Positions 14,301 to 27,139 of a DNA stretch of 64,000 bases are shown here, piece by piece; position 1 is the first letter of the stretch, and each line of letters begins with the position of its first letter. Source of the DNA: Aphis gossypii (taxonomy: Eukaryota > Arthropoda > Insecta > Hemiptera > Aphididae); assembly GCF_020184175.1 (NCBI RefSeq), contig NC_065533.1, positions 4,982,695 through 5,046,694 of the forward strand, given 5' to 3'. Made by a program: the position numbers and the translations under genes. The notes under the pieces were generated by a model that had not been told where the DNA came from, made no database searches, and worked only from the letters and a program-made list of their open reading frames with translations.

Positions 14301-17300
14301 AGTTATATACACTGGCCACGAAACAAAGCTCATGATGAATCAGACTTCAGCACCTTTGAAAAGGTCAACAGTAGACAAAATTGTTAACACCCAAATCATA
14401 ATGCTTTTCTTGTTGCTGTGTACATTGTGTTTGATAAGCGCGTTTTGCAACATTATTTGGACCAAACAAAAGGGATCAAAAGACTGGTACTTACAAGTAG
14501 ATGGTTAGTAAGATGATTACTCTTAGTCTTATTGAATTTAAAATATATTTTATATATTTTTATTTTTATTTTCAGAATTTGTTACATTCAAATTTGCATT
14601 TAATTTACTCACTTTCTTTATATTATTTAACAATTTAATTCCTATTTCGTTGCAAGTAACTGTTGAGGTTGTACGTTTTATGCAAGTAAGTTATCTCATA
14701 TTTACTTAATATTCATTCAATATTTTATATTTATAATCGTTTTTTAGGCATTGTTTATCAACAACGATATTGAAATGTATCACGAAGAAAGTAACACACC
14801 AGCTATGGCTCGAACTTCAAATTTAAATGAAGAATTGGGCATGGTAATAAGTTTTTAAGCATTGTGAATGAATAATATATGTTATATCAGTTTTTTTTTT
14901 TAGGTTAAGTATATTTTTTCTGATAAGACTGGTACATTAACTAGAAACGTTATGGAATTTAAACATTGTTCAATAGCCGGAGTACTTTACCTAGAAGGTT
15001 CTCAAAAGACCTTAATAAATGTATGTAAATGTTGTGTTTTTCAATCATACATTTCAAATTGTTTTAAAATTTAAAATTGGACTTGCTTTTTATATAGAAT
15101 TCAAAAAACCATCCAACACGAGACTATGTTTTAGAATTTTTAAGAATGATGTCTGTTTGTCATACAGTTATTCCAGAAAAGGTTAAAGACTCAAATGAAA
15201 TTCTATACCATGCGTCATCTCCAGGTTTTTAAATTGTTTATGTTGTATATTAATAAACAATTTTATTTACCTGTTTTTATTATTATCAGATGAGCAAGCG
15301 CTGCTAAAAGGATGTCAATTATTTGGCTATGTGTTCCATACTCGTACTCCAAGAGCAGTCACTATTTCAGCTTTGGGCATCAATGAGGTATATGAAGTGT
15401 TGACTGTTATTGAGTTTACCAGCGCTAGAAAGAGAATGTCCGTGATTGTACGTGCACCTAATAAAAAGATTTATCTTTATTGCAAAGTGAGTTTTTGTGA
15501 TAGTGTAAAAAGTTGATTTAAAATATTTAAACTTAATTTTTTCAGGGTGCAGATACAGTTATTTTTGAACGTCTTTCAAGAGCGGGTGAAGAGTACAAAG
15601 ACATAACATTGAAGCATCTTGAAGAATTTGCAAATAATGGTTATCGTACATTGTGTTTTGCTTATGCCGAGATTTCTGAACACACCTACTCAGATTGGAA
15701 TGAAGAATTTTTGAAAGCGGGTAATGTTCTTACAAATCGAGAAGGTGCTATAGATGAGGTTGCCAAGTTAATTGAAGTAAATCTCATTTTGCTTGGGGCG
15801 ACAGCCGTTGAAGACAAATTACAAGATCAAGTTAGTTCAAAATAATTTAAATATTTGATGATAAATGAATAATGAATTTGTTTTGATAAAGGTACCAGAA
15901 ACCATTGCAGCTCTAATAAAAGCGGATATCAATGTTTGGGTATTGACTGGAGATAAGCAAGAAACTGCCATTAATATTGGATTCTCAACAAATTTGATTA
16001 CACAAGGAACTCCTTTAATTATACTCAATGAGCCTACATTGGATGTTAGTGTATTATTTAGTTAGTTTTAAACCATAAATTATTAATTGTTGGTTTTAAT
16101 TTAAAGGAACTTAGAGAATCGCTACGACAGCACATGAGTGAGCGGGGACCAGGTGTAGGAAAGCCTGATAATCCTTTAACGCTAGTAATTGATGGTCAGT
16201 CATTAAAACATGCTTTATCTCATGATCTAAAAATGGATTTCTTAGAACTATGCATGAGTTGCAAGTCTGTTATATGCTGTCGTGTATCACCTATGCAAAA
16301 AGCAGAAGTATGTATTTAATACTAAAATTATATATTATATTTTAATTATATTTTATTTTGAAATAGGTTGTAGAATTAGTAACGCTAAATACACGTCAAG
16401 TGACATTAGCTATTGGTGATGGTGCAAATGATGTGGCAATGATACAAAAAGCACATGTTGGCGTTGGTATATCGGGTGTTGAAGGATTACAGGCTGCTTG
16501 CGCATCTGATTATTCTATAGCCCAAGTATGCATTACAATTATTATATTTTGTTTTCTATATTACTATTGACATTTTCACAATAATATTAATTATTTATAG
16601 TTTAAGTTCCTGTTGAAATTATTGTTTGTCCATGGCGCTTGGAATTATAATAGAATGTCAAAGTTGATTTTGTATAGTTTCTATAAAAATATTTGCTTGT
16701 ACATCATTGAGCTATGGTTTGCAATTTATTCCGGATGGTCTGGTCAAATAATTTTTGAAAGGTGGACAATTGGATTATATAATGTTGTAAGTGTTTTCAA
16801 GTTTAAAATGTAGTTTAAAATGTTTCTCTTCAATTTCTCATTTCATTATTTTGATTATAGCTGTTTACTGCTGCTCCGCCTTTGGTAATCGGTATATTTG
16901 ACATTGTATGCACTGCAAACACAAGACTCAAGTTTCCTCAGCTTTATTCACAGACTTTGGATACATTTAACGTACGGATATTTTGGATATGGGTGATTAA
17001 CGCTATACTTCACTCATTCCTATTGTTCTGGATTTGTATGTTTGCATTGAAACATGAAGTTGTGTGGTCTAATGGAAAAGAAGGCGGTTACTTACTAATG
17101 GGAAATTTTATATACACAGTAAAATAATTTCTATTGTTACCTCTATACTGTAAAATATATATCAAACATTGCATATTTTGTATTTCAGTATGTCGTCATT
17201 GTTGTGTGTCTCAAAGCTGGCCTTCACATACAGTCATGGTCTTATATTGTACACACAGCTATATGGGGTTCAATTGTTGCGTGGTTTGTGTTTCTGGTCA

Positions 17301-18950
17301 TCTACAGGTAGGTGTATTAAAGTATAAATGATAACTAAGAAAAATATATTGTTTATAATAATTGTTATTGTCATTAAAACAATATTTTACAAACAAAGTA
17401 TTTAATTTCTTATTATATTGTACTATTAAGTACTGCAGTTATTACACAAAAAAGGTTTTCAGCCCTAATTATCTGATAAAACTTTTAAACTGGTTAAATT
17501 AATTTTAATTTTGAAAACAGATTTTGAATCATTAACATTTTTATATTCTAAAAATAGTTATAATACCAACACTTAAATTCTGAAAATTCCATTGAAATTA
17601 TTATATTATTTTATAGTTTTATAATATAATTTTTTATTATAGTGCATAAATGTATAATATACTATACATCTAACTGCAGTCCCCTTAATTTATATTAAAA
17701 TTTAAAAGTATTTATTATTTACAGTATTTTAATTTCCAAATTATAAAGTCCACATGTTTTCAGTCACAAATTCCAATTTTTACTTATTAAATTATTATAA
17801 TTGATTTTTTGTTAACATTTACTAGTATAACTTTGTAATTTATGTAATATTAATTTTTTTAATTTCTATGGTTAATACTTAGATTTTACATCTTTGTTTC
17901 AGTCACGTTTGGCAGGTATTCCCTATTGGTTCTGTGTTTACTGGGATGGATGTTATGGTATTCTCGTCACCAATTTTCTGGATTTTAATGCTTTTTTCAG
18001 TAACTGTTGTTATGGGATTGGATTTAGCAGCTTTATCGTTAGTAAAGTGGCTTTCAAAAATGCCATTATAGTATTATACCCAATGTAGATATGCTTTATT
18101 TTTCAACTATTATTTTGTTTTCAGAATTCAAACAACTACCAAAAAGTCTCTGGTCCAAACATTAAGAGAAAATGAATTACGAAAACCAAACACAAATAAT
18201 GTTGTTAATCCAAGACATAGGTTTGTGTAAATTGATATGCTACAAACACTTTTCGTGTGTTCGAAATAATCTTTGATGTACAGTTTTTATTAGATGAATA
18301 AATTTTTATACCGTGTAAAAAGTGTCATTATTAATTAGTTAGTAATATATTTTATTCAAAACTATTTCATGACAATGATTTTATAGTAGATATATTGGAT
18401 GTATTGTGTTGTTGAACCATTGTATACAAGTTGAAATGTAAAATGATATTGGTTGAACGGTATTTATGAAACCATAGTTAGTGACATGCAACATCATTTA
18501 TTTTCTATAGTACATAATATATATATACATATATATATAAATTATTCATTTGTGTTAACGTTCTTAAGTGTAGTCGCGTATGTTAATATGTGTGCACGTT
18601 ATTTATTTATTGTTTCTAGAACAAACGAAAAGGCACGTCTCCTTGAGAACGTAAAAAGTGTTTTCAATTTCAAATCTCGATTACAATCGACCACGGAAGT
18701 TGAAATGAATCGTAAGTGATAAAATACTGGATGTTGTGACTTATTGTTTTTATGTTAGTTTGGTTTCTGCACGCAGTTTTGTTTGTTTGGTGATCCAGTT
18801 TGATCAATGATCATTGGTGTTCGTTTTTCGGTTAATTAATATTGTTTTTTAGATGGTTTTGCTTTTTCACAAGAAGAAGGAGGTGCCGTCAGTCAGTCAG
18901 ATATGATACGCGTGTACAACACGTGCTCGCCAACTCCAGAAGTCGTATAA
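5372..18950 (+). CDS. ATP8A: P4-ATPase phospholipid flippase, ATP8A type (22 exons)
   Basis: Family role: an integral membrane ATPase that, with a CDC50/TMEM30 partner, moves phosphatidylserine and phosphatidylethanolamine to the cytosolic leaflet of Golgi, endosome and plasma membranes. Exons: 5372-5423, 7065-7285, 13548-13646, 13721-13881, 13968-14165, 14226-14503, 14576-14685, 14748-14843, 14904-15020, 15098-15224, 15290-15486, 15546-15830, 15892-16044, 16107-16307, 16367-16525, 16601-16786, 16861-17118, 17189-17307, 17903-18046, 18125-18220, 18620-18711, 18853-18950. Phases agree throughout and give 1148 residues, close to the ~1160 of animal ATP8A1. Visible motifs: actuator DGET 192-195, PISL 359-362 (P4-type TM4), DKTGT 412-416 with phosphorylated Asp412, KGA 552-554, TGDK 666-669, GDGAND 782-787, and C-terminal GFAFS 1118-1122. 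The start is the only ATG leading to a phase-compatible donor; the N-terminal tail is short and Ser/Gln-rich. The exon 19 donor (GTGGCT at 18047) is the weakest junction; a stronger GTAAAG at 18042 would break the frame. Family call is firm; ATP8A1 versus ATP8A2 cannot be separated. Confidence 0.95.
8205..8237 (-). repeat. R1 repeat end fragment (reverse orientation)
   Basis: On the minus strand this reads as the R1 signature: an ACGAAAAACAATTCTGAACGGAG-like end, the same boundary seen in forward orientation at about 25585 and 29283. Only this terminal piece is recognisable. Confidence 0.5.
9618..9636 (+). repeat. Short interstitial TTAGG tract
   Basis: Four consecutive TAGG(T) units occur here, matching the ancestral insect telomeric pentamer TTAGG. 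It is too short to imply a former telomere and may be chance in a sequence rich in TAGGT motifs. Confidence 0.6.
10081..10928. mobile_element. Inverted-repeat element with tandem sub-repeats in both arms
   Basis: The left arm carries about four units of a ~40-bp motif built around ATACCAATTGCGCTTTAAA followed by TTTTAAGGTCGAT. The right arm, from about 10795, carries the same motif in the opposite orientation about four times (GCGCAATTGGTATATCGACC and variants). The outermost unit of the right arm reads, on the minus strand, CTGGGCACGGACCAATTGCGC; the left counterpart is more diverged. The middle (about 10230-10790) is AT-rich with no coding capacity I trust. The organisation suits a non-autonomous DNA transposon with long arrayed inverted ends, such as a MULE-type element, but no clear target duplication was found, so the superfamily is open. 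Confidence 0.65.
10945..11030 (+). repeat. R1 repeat 5' module fragment
   Basis: It contains the R1 5' landmarks in order: AAGCGGGTACTGCTCTG, then an imperfect AAAAATGATTTTCAGCGGAG, then GGCCTGTCA. The corresponding 3' end is not evident nearby, so it looks like a truncated copy directly next to the preceding inverted-repeat element. Confidence 0.5.
12594..12985. repeat. Old dispersed repeat fragment
   Basis: The segment opens with TACTAGCTGACCCCGTACAC followed by TTCGTTGCCCG, a phrase I associate with widespread interspersed repeats in insect genomes, and later has CTTGGCGTTGCCCG and CCCCGCGAAATG. It is more GC-rich than the surrounding intron. I recognise no coding remnant and cannot assign a class from the sequence alone. 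Confidence 0.35.
18297..18302 (+). terminator. Possible internal poly(A) signal in flippase intron 20
   Basis: An AATAAA hexamer lies 68 bp after an in-frame TAA (18230-18232) that is reached if the donor of exon 20 (18221) is not used. Together they could end a shorter transcript. AATAAA is frequent by chance in such AT-rich DNA. Confidence 0.3.
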
Positions 18951-19510
18951 ATGCTTGCGAACTGCCGCTAAACCACTGTTAGTTATAATAATTTTATACA
19001 TATAATACCGCGTGTCAAGCACTTTTAGTTTTACAATCTGTTAGCTGGTCACTCATATTATTATTTTTATTGTTGTTAAATTCATTATTGTCTCTATAAT
19101 TTTTGTTATGATGTTTATTATGATTATTTTTATTATTATAATTATCATCATCATCTCCATCATTATCATTATTATCATAAATGTATTTTGATATTGAGCT
19201 CACCATAATGTTATTTTAATGTTAAAAACATCATAATATCTGCGTGAAAATCCCATTAATTGATATTTGTTGATATTTGCTTATCATTAAATCTCGATTG
19301 TTCACTGAATAAGTCAAAAACAAAGATAGTATATACTACACTAGATAAAACTTACTAAATTAACAACTAACTTATTTAAATACAAAATGATTTATAGCCT
19401 ATTAACTATAATAGTAGTTGTGCCTATTGGTACATAAAGGATAAACAGTTAATGGTGAAATGGTGAATGGGGATCCCACCATATTTTGATTTATAGGTAA
19501 ATTGCATTAT

Positions 19511-19516
19511 AATAAA
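19511..19516 (+). terminator. Candidate poly(A) signal of the flippase gene
   Basis: An AATAAA about 560 bp after the flippase stop codon (18948-18950). It is the first canonical hexamer I noticed downstream, but hexamers are common in this base composition. Confidence 0.3.
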
Positions 19517-22500
19517 TACATTTTATATTATTTATGTTTGTTTGCTAATCATGAATATATTAGGAAAACGATTATATTAATTCTGATAATTTTTTTTTAT
19601 CTAGTGTAGTACCTACAGAAATTTATTAGTAAAATATTTACTCTCATGGAAGACCTAATCTAATTATTAGTTGAAGGTTTTTTTGTAGGTACATTTTTAA
19701 TGGTGAAGACAGTACCTAAATGTAGACTGTAAACTTATTATATTAAATGGACTGCATAATATTTCGTATTAAGTATGTTAGTATGTATCTAGAAAATGTG
19801 TAGTATTTTTCATTAGATTGAATTCCCATACTCAAGGTAAACTGTCGTCGAAAAAATTACGTGTTTTTATTTTTTTTTTTTTTAACTAATTTTTGATCAA
19901 ATCATAATGAAGTTAAAATTACCTTACATAAATAACGTATTATAGCATACAATAGATTTAATTAAAATGTATATTAATGTTTACATTAAGTATTTCTTAA
20001 ATTATTATTTCGTGGTAATTCACCTAGCAATAGTTTTATGTCTTCCACACTTAAAGTTCGACAATGACTAACAGATAAAGATGTGTGGTCTATGAATTAA
20101 TAGATTTTTGAATACAAAAATATAATATTAAGGTTATTCGTAATTTATGTGTAATATATTATGTATTAAACAGAACAACTCAACTGTATCAAACATGTTT
20201 CCACGTGATGGACATCGTTTTTTGCCTTTTATAGCTGCTCTTAAAATACTAATATATCACATATTTTCGAAAAATATATACATACAACACTTTTTATGAT
20301 GACGCCCGACTTGTTTCGTTCCTTATGGTTGAGCTCAATATTTTAACATTTTCTACAATTGCGCGTATGTGCAATCGACGCGGGTGATTTAGAGTGATCA
20401 GCCGCTAGTATATCGGGACAAATATTTTTGTTTCTTTCCGATTTTCTACAGTCACATTTCAGTTAATTATAATGTATTTAGTAAATAAGTCTAGTTCATA
20501 ATTTATGATATCAGTTTCGATTTGATTTAATCATCGTTATTATTATTGTTTACGATCAACTTGACGACCTTTAAAACCTCAGACCAGCCGAAACAAATCG
20601 TACAAAATTCGCTAACTCGACACTTGTCCTCGTGGGTAGTTATGGGTGTGTAGAAGAATTAAGATGATAGTAGAGTCGTCGAACCGTATCGTCTCCAAAT
20701 GTTCGAGACTGCGTGGCAGGGCACACAATCAATCATCGGAAAGTTAGAAACCGACCTTCAGTGTTGTTGGCAAGCATTCCTTTGAGGCTTTGACTCACGG
20801 ACGCGAGTCTGTCATTTATCCTGTCTAGAATGAGACTAGTCAATGATATTTTTTATACGTGCCTATAACTATAATATGTTTATACCTAATTTGCTACACT
20901 TATTATTGTGCATTTACCGCATAGGTTCTATTGCGCACGTGTGTGACAATACTTTGACATTCAATATATTAATCGTATGTTTATTCCCATCACTCTTTTG
21001 TACATAAACAATATTTTTCATGTAAATATACCATTTACACATTAAAATATGTATGTGTGTACAAATTTCTGGACTTGAACACGTCATAAACTTGAACGCG
21101 TATGTCTTATATAATAATACAATACGCGGATGGTCTCGGTCACGTATTTTATAATAAACTGATAATATTGTGCGGCCGTTGTCCATTTTTAGTTTGCGTC
21201 GATGTTATGTTTATCTTCTGCAATTTTACAATCCAAAATTCTACAAAATTCAATACAATTTGGCAGTTATATTCTTGACTAACTGATCGGTTATGTTATA
21301 CGAGTATAATAATATATCGATTACAGGGTGACGGCTGACCATGATTTTTACGACACGAAGTCCATGTATCATGTCTGTTAGACCTTGGAAAAAACGCCAG
21401 TGAAAATTGTGCTTACCGTACAATTGACCGCAGTTGGTACATTTTCTTTTAAATGTTCACTTCAGACACTACATTTTTTTATAATTCGTTTGAGTGGATA
21501 TAGTGGGACATACGCGTTCCGCGTTTTCCGATCAGCATAGAGGTACGTAAGGTACCTATCTAATCTAATATTCTAATAATATATTGTATTGTACACCTGT
21601 TAAATTAAGGAGGTAAACGATGACTGATAGGGCGCGTTCGTTATTTTTTTATTGTTTATTTATTTTTTAACGTCAAATCGATTAAGCGAATACCTTATGA
21701 TAATATATATATATATATAAAAGTATATTATCGTACTATCGTATAATTCAGTACCTAATGATTGGTATTTGTTAATAAATGTGTATTTATAATTATTATT
21801 AAACACCAATGTGATAGATATTATTGCTAAACTGATTTGTGAAATCATTAACGATTTAGTAAAAATACACGAGTTTTATTTCCATCACAACTATTAAGTA
21901 CCTATTAATTATATATTGTCTTGTGTGTGTATCTCGTGTGTTAACTGAAAGATCGGGACATACCACCTAATAAAATTAAATAGTTTTAAAGCTAAATATA
22001 CCTATATATATATTTTAATATTACAAAATATATTTACTTTATACCGTAGTAATAACATATTATTTATACAAAATGCTGTTTTTAGATAAATATAAATGTC
22101 AATTTCTATGTATTAGTTGTGTTAAATTTGTCACAGTCTGTTCATTTTTTGACCATTTGACCATAATTAATGTACTAATGTGTTGAATAGTATTATGCTA
22201 ATCATCGCTAACTCGCCAAAATGTTAAAAAAAAAAAAACTGTTAAGCCGTAATATCGGTAAACTTGGATAAAAATAGATTTTATTCGCTACGCTTTAATT
22301 GCGTGTTATTATACATTTACAAATATTTTCTCTATAAAATACTTCACAATAAAAGTTGGTACCTTAGATACCTATATTCAGTTTAGATTCTTCGGTTTAA
22401 GTACTTTATTAAGTAAGTGCTTACAAGTCGTATCGTATAATACAATTGCATTTTAAGAATCAATCTAGTAAAGAATTGGACTTTGTAATAAATTAGAAAT

Positions 22501-25473
22501 TGGCCATCGTTTAAAAAAACTTGTAGTGTAATTTTGGTCATTTACAAAAAATGAGTAAAAATTATAAAGTATACCAGTATACGTATTTATATACGTATAT
22601 ACTCTTACAGAACTAATTTTTTGTAATTTGATAAGATAGCCTAACTTAATAATTACTCTTTTTCGTGTTTTCTCATCAAATTTTACAACTAATTCAAGTA
22701 ACTGCAGCGAGTTTGGTGTTAGGCGAGTTGTGTATTATAATAAAAAAGTACCTAATACTATTTCGTAATAAAAAATGATCTATTTATTGTAATATTTCCT
22801 CTAACATTTAATAATAAAAACATTTAGTGTCATTATGGCATGACGACTTTATACGTTATCTACAAGATAAATAATAATAGATCCAAATGATTCAATAAGT
22901 TTCTATTGTAATAATTGCATTGAATTGAATTTTTAATTGTACGACGAGCTCTCAGGAAAAATCTTATTATTACATAATAGTGTATACCGATACCGTACAT
23001 GATGTTATTAGCGTTTATTTTAAATAAAAAATGTTTTTATTCAAATAAAGCTACAAGTAACTTACAGTAAGTATGATTATGTGATATTTATGTATTACAT
23101 GTGTGAAAGCAAATCACTCATTAAAATACAATAAAAAAAAAATATAAAAAAAGTTAAAAAAAAAAAGTATAAGTCTTAATCATGTTTTAAATTTATGGTG
23201 TAATGTATAATATAAAGTTTTAGATCTATTTATATTCTGTTTCTGATTTAAATAGAATCGGACGATTCAGCTGTACCTAGGTATTTAGGTAACATAGACA
23301 ACATTTTCTATGTTGCTTAATCTAGGGTAACCATATTTAAGAACAAATATACAGGACAATACTAATAATAATAATTTTTATTTTTTTTTAATTACCTACT
23401 GTTCAACAGAGCGTTCTTACTTGACCCTCCTTTTTTACTATAATACATATTTGATTATATTAGGTAGATACATTCTAAAGTGTCAAACATAATTTTCTAT
23501 CAATATTTACAAATATTTTAAATATTTATCCAAAAACAATGTCATTAGACAGGTCTTTCTCAATATTTATGATACTCATTACTCATTAGTAAAAGCGGCT
23601 AACATGCTGCTGAATAAAATAAAATCTTAAAATTAAAATTACATTGTTAAAACTATAGATATTTGTAATGACGTAAAACTTGTGAGGTAAAGTTTGAGGG
23701 GCTGTAGCTGTAGCACTCCCTAGCATCCCCGTGAATGATGAATTGAAATAATTCAGTTGAATATTGATTAATAAAAATTATTAATTGTTATATACAATAT
23801 AATTTTTTAAATATTTAGACGAATTCTAAAATACTAGTATATCATATTAGTATAACCTAGGTAGAGTTTGTTGAAAATAATTAAACCGATTAATATAATA
23901 AATTTTTCAATCTGACGGCATTTCTACTAAATAAAACAAGGATTTTCAATGCAAACAATATCTTTTTGACAAAAAAAAATATTATTTATAATTTATTAGA
24001 TTGAATTAAAAACAATTAATTACATTATTTGAATGAAACTATTAGTAACTCTTGTTATTCAAAAATTCAGTTAATATTATCAAAAGATAACGCAAAAAGA
24101 TTAAACTCAATTCAAAAAATTTTATTTAAAGTTTAAATTTTTATGAAATCAAAAGTTAATACGAAAAATAACGTTTAAGGTACTATCAAATAATTTTAGA
24201 TTTTTGTTATAATATTTAACTTATAGTTAATAGGTCTATGGGCGCTTAATCATATGATTTATAATAAAATAAGTAAAAAAAAAGTAATTAGTTATTATAG
24301 GTAGATTAATATTCTTGCTTTATACCTATAGTTCCTATAATAGGTATTTTAGTATCATACCTCTTATATAAGTAATAATATTAATATTTCAGAGTATAGA
24401 TATAGAGGGTATGAATTAAAATGTACTTTATAACTCAAACTTTGTTGTACCATAAATTAATCACATATGAAGAGCGAATTTAGGAAGCAATCGATTGATA
24501 TTATTATTTTTTTAATAATAGTAAACAAATGAATTGTAAATTATATAGTATAGGTGCAGTTGTGTTATCATTATGTAGATGTCTAATAAAAATCAAAATC
24601 AATGACAATCAAAAATAACTGCAAGTCTCCTAAAGATAAGTATTATTATTTACGTACATAGGTAATTAAATAGTATAGATTTAAAAAAAATATATTAGTA
24701 CTTAGTTTTATTTATAATTCATTCCAATCAAAACACAGCTATTGGTGGGAAACAGGACTATAATAGTAGGTACTAGCCTATAATATTAGCTTATATTATA
24801 TTTTAACTTTATCGTATTTTCGTGTTAAATTCATTACAAATTTTATTGATTTTTAATGAATTCATTACATTTTTAAAATGTAACATAAATATTTGTATTG
24901 TTCATATTTTCATGTATATCCCTATATTGTATTTATATTGTAATCGATAATTTTTTTTATTTTTTTTTGCTCTCGCTCCACTTTGTTTTAATATACCTAT
25001 ATTTCAAAATATATTATATTTATCATTTCTGAGTGAAAATATATTGAAAATTGTATAGAATAACTAGTTAGGTAATGATATTATATAATATATATTATAT
25101 ATATATATATTAATATAAATTATAATACATATATAATTTCTATACGATTTCTAGTTATAGTATATTTTAATTTTAATGTAAATACTTAACAAAAGTATCT
25201 AGTATATTAAATTATATATTTATTATTTATATGGAATAAAAGATTGCATTCTTTATAAGTTGACAATAGAAAATATTTAAAACCGAAAAACCTGCACTAT
25301 ACTTAACCGGTTCATTGTACCTATATAACAAAATACCACGCAATATTTTTAATTTTCCATAGAACTCCCATAAATATTATTGTATTACATTATGATTTAT
25401 CATAAAATAATACAAAACAATATTTTAACGATTTTTTTTGTTTTAAACTCCAATATTTTTACCACACAAAATG

Positions 25474-27139
25474 AAAAAAAAGCGGGCAAGTGGGTACCGC
25501 TCTGCTGTGCATTAGGAGGTGGGATGGACCTCGGACTAGGGTAGGTTACATTTGAATGCAATGATAGGTATCATTGTATACGAAAAACGATTCTGAACGG
25601 AGGTGATTTGTCAGTCTAGAATATATTATATTTAAATATTGCCATGTATTCTAATTTGAAACAAATATTTTATTTTTCAATTAGGACGCATTTGCAAAAG
25701 GCGTGGTTAATCAATTTTTCTAAAAACATTGCATGTAGTTATCATAATTCATAATACCTTATATTATCATAGATATGTTTGAGGATAAATTGTTATCGTT
25801 ACGCGATTTCATAAAAATTTAAAACTCAAACGCTCAAAACATTTTTCCTATAATGACGCTTCAAATTGTCTCTATAGCTTTTTGAAGCAAAACTTATGGA
25901 AAACTTAGTGTTGAATTTTTTAACGTTAGATATAAATACAAACAATTTTATGAATTTTGAACTACAAAATAATTTGCAAATATTCATGATTTTGACGAAT
26001 TTTTGTCAAAATTTGAACTTCAAATGCTAATAAAAACAAATTGTGCCTATGTATTCTTATAATTATTTAATCACTATAAGAATAACATATGAGGAACTTT
26101 GTATAAAATTTTCAAGTATTTTTATAGGGCCAAAAAATTTTTATCGACACTTCAAAAAAAAATTCTTAGGAAAATTGAAAATTTCATTTGTCTATAAATA
26201 GCTCAAAAAAAGTCAAAATATTTTGAAAATAAAATCTCGTAAAGAAAATGACAATCTAAATAACTGGTAAAATTTTTAAGTATTTACGACTTATACTATT
26301 TGAATAACAACAAATATCAAAAATCGTTTGAGGCTAAACCGTTATTTAACGTGGTTTTGTAAAAATTTAAATTTCAAACACTCATAAAAATGTTTTGTCT
26401 GAATCCGGTAGAGTTTTTTTTACAGATATTTGAAGAAAAATTTATGGAGAATTTTTTACCAAATTTTCAAAACTTAGTTATAAAAGAAAAATTTTTACGA
26501 TTTTCCAACCACAAAATTACTTGCAAATTTTCGCAATTTTGACATATTTCGTATAAATTCGAACTTTAAGCACTCATAAAAAAAAATTATGACTAACGAT
26601 TTCGGATTTTTTTTTATCACTTTAAGAACAACTTATAAAAAACCTTGTATTAAATTTTCAAGATTTTCTGGTCAGCCAAAAAATTTTTATCGTTATTTAA
26701 AAAAAAAATACTTAGAAAAATTGAAAATTTCAATTGTCTATAAATAGTTCAAAAAAGTCAAAATTCTTTGAAAATTTAACTGTGTATGGAAAACGCTAAT
26801 ATAAACATTTAGTGAAAATGTCAAGTATTTACATCGATTAGTTTTTGAGTTATAGCAAAATAAAAAATTCGATTTTGACGTAAACTGGTTTTGCGTAAAA
26901 AATCCCGTTTTTCCCTCATTTTTTTGGGGTTTTTCTCGATTTATTTCAAAAATATTGAAAAATTTTAACTTTTAACCCCCCAAAGTACCAACTAGATTCA
27001 ATTTCCTTTTCAAAGAGGGGCTGAAGTCAAAAATCGAAGCATTTTTACTGCTCCAAATGTTGTCGACAGACACAAAAAAAAAAAAAAACACACATCATTG
27101 TAAAATCAATACATTTATCACTCCGTTCAGAATCTAAAA
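25474..27139 (+). repeat. R1 dispersed repeat, long copy A
   Basis: The 5' module has GCGGGCAAGTGGGTACCGCT, CTGCTG, a small hairpin (AATGATAGGTATCATT) and then ACGATTCTGAACGGAGG. The 3' end has TCAATACATTTATCACTCCG and TTCAGAATCT, so GATTCTGAACGGAG is present inverted at the two ends. Between them are degenerate direct repeats: phrases like GCCAAAAAATTTTTATCG followed by CTATAAATAGCTCAAAAA recur at about 26130 and 26680, and an AAATTTGAACTTCAAA-CTCATAAAAA theme recurs at about 25815, 26010, 26365 and 26550. There is no open frame. The class (MITE-like or other) is undetermined. Confidence 0.75.

Noticed and set aside
19015..19206. An Asn/Asp-rich 63-codon frame on the minus strand after the flippase
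   Set aside because: It is an ATT/ATC-rich low-complexity tract in the probable 3' UTR, without splice or start context.
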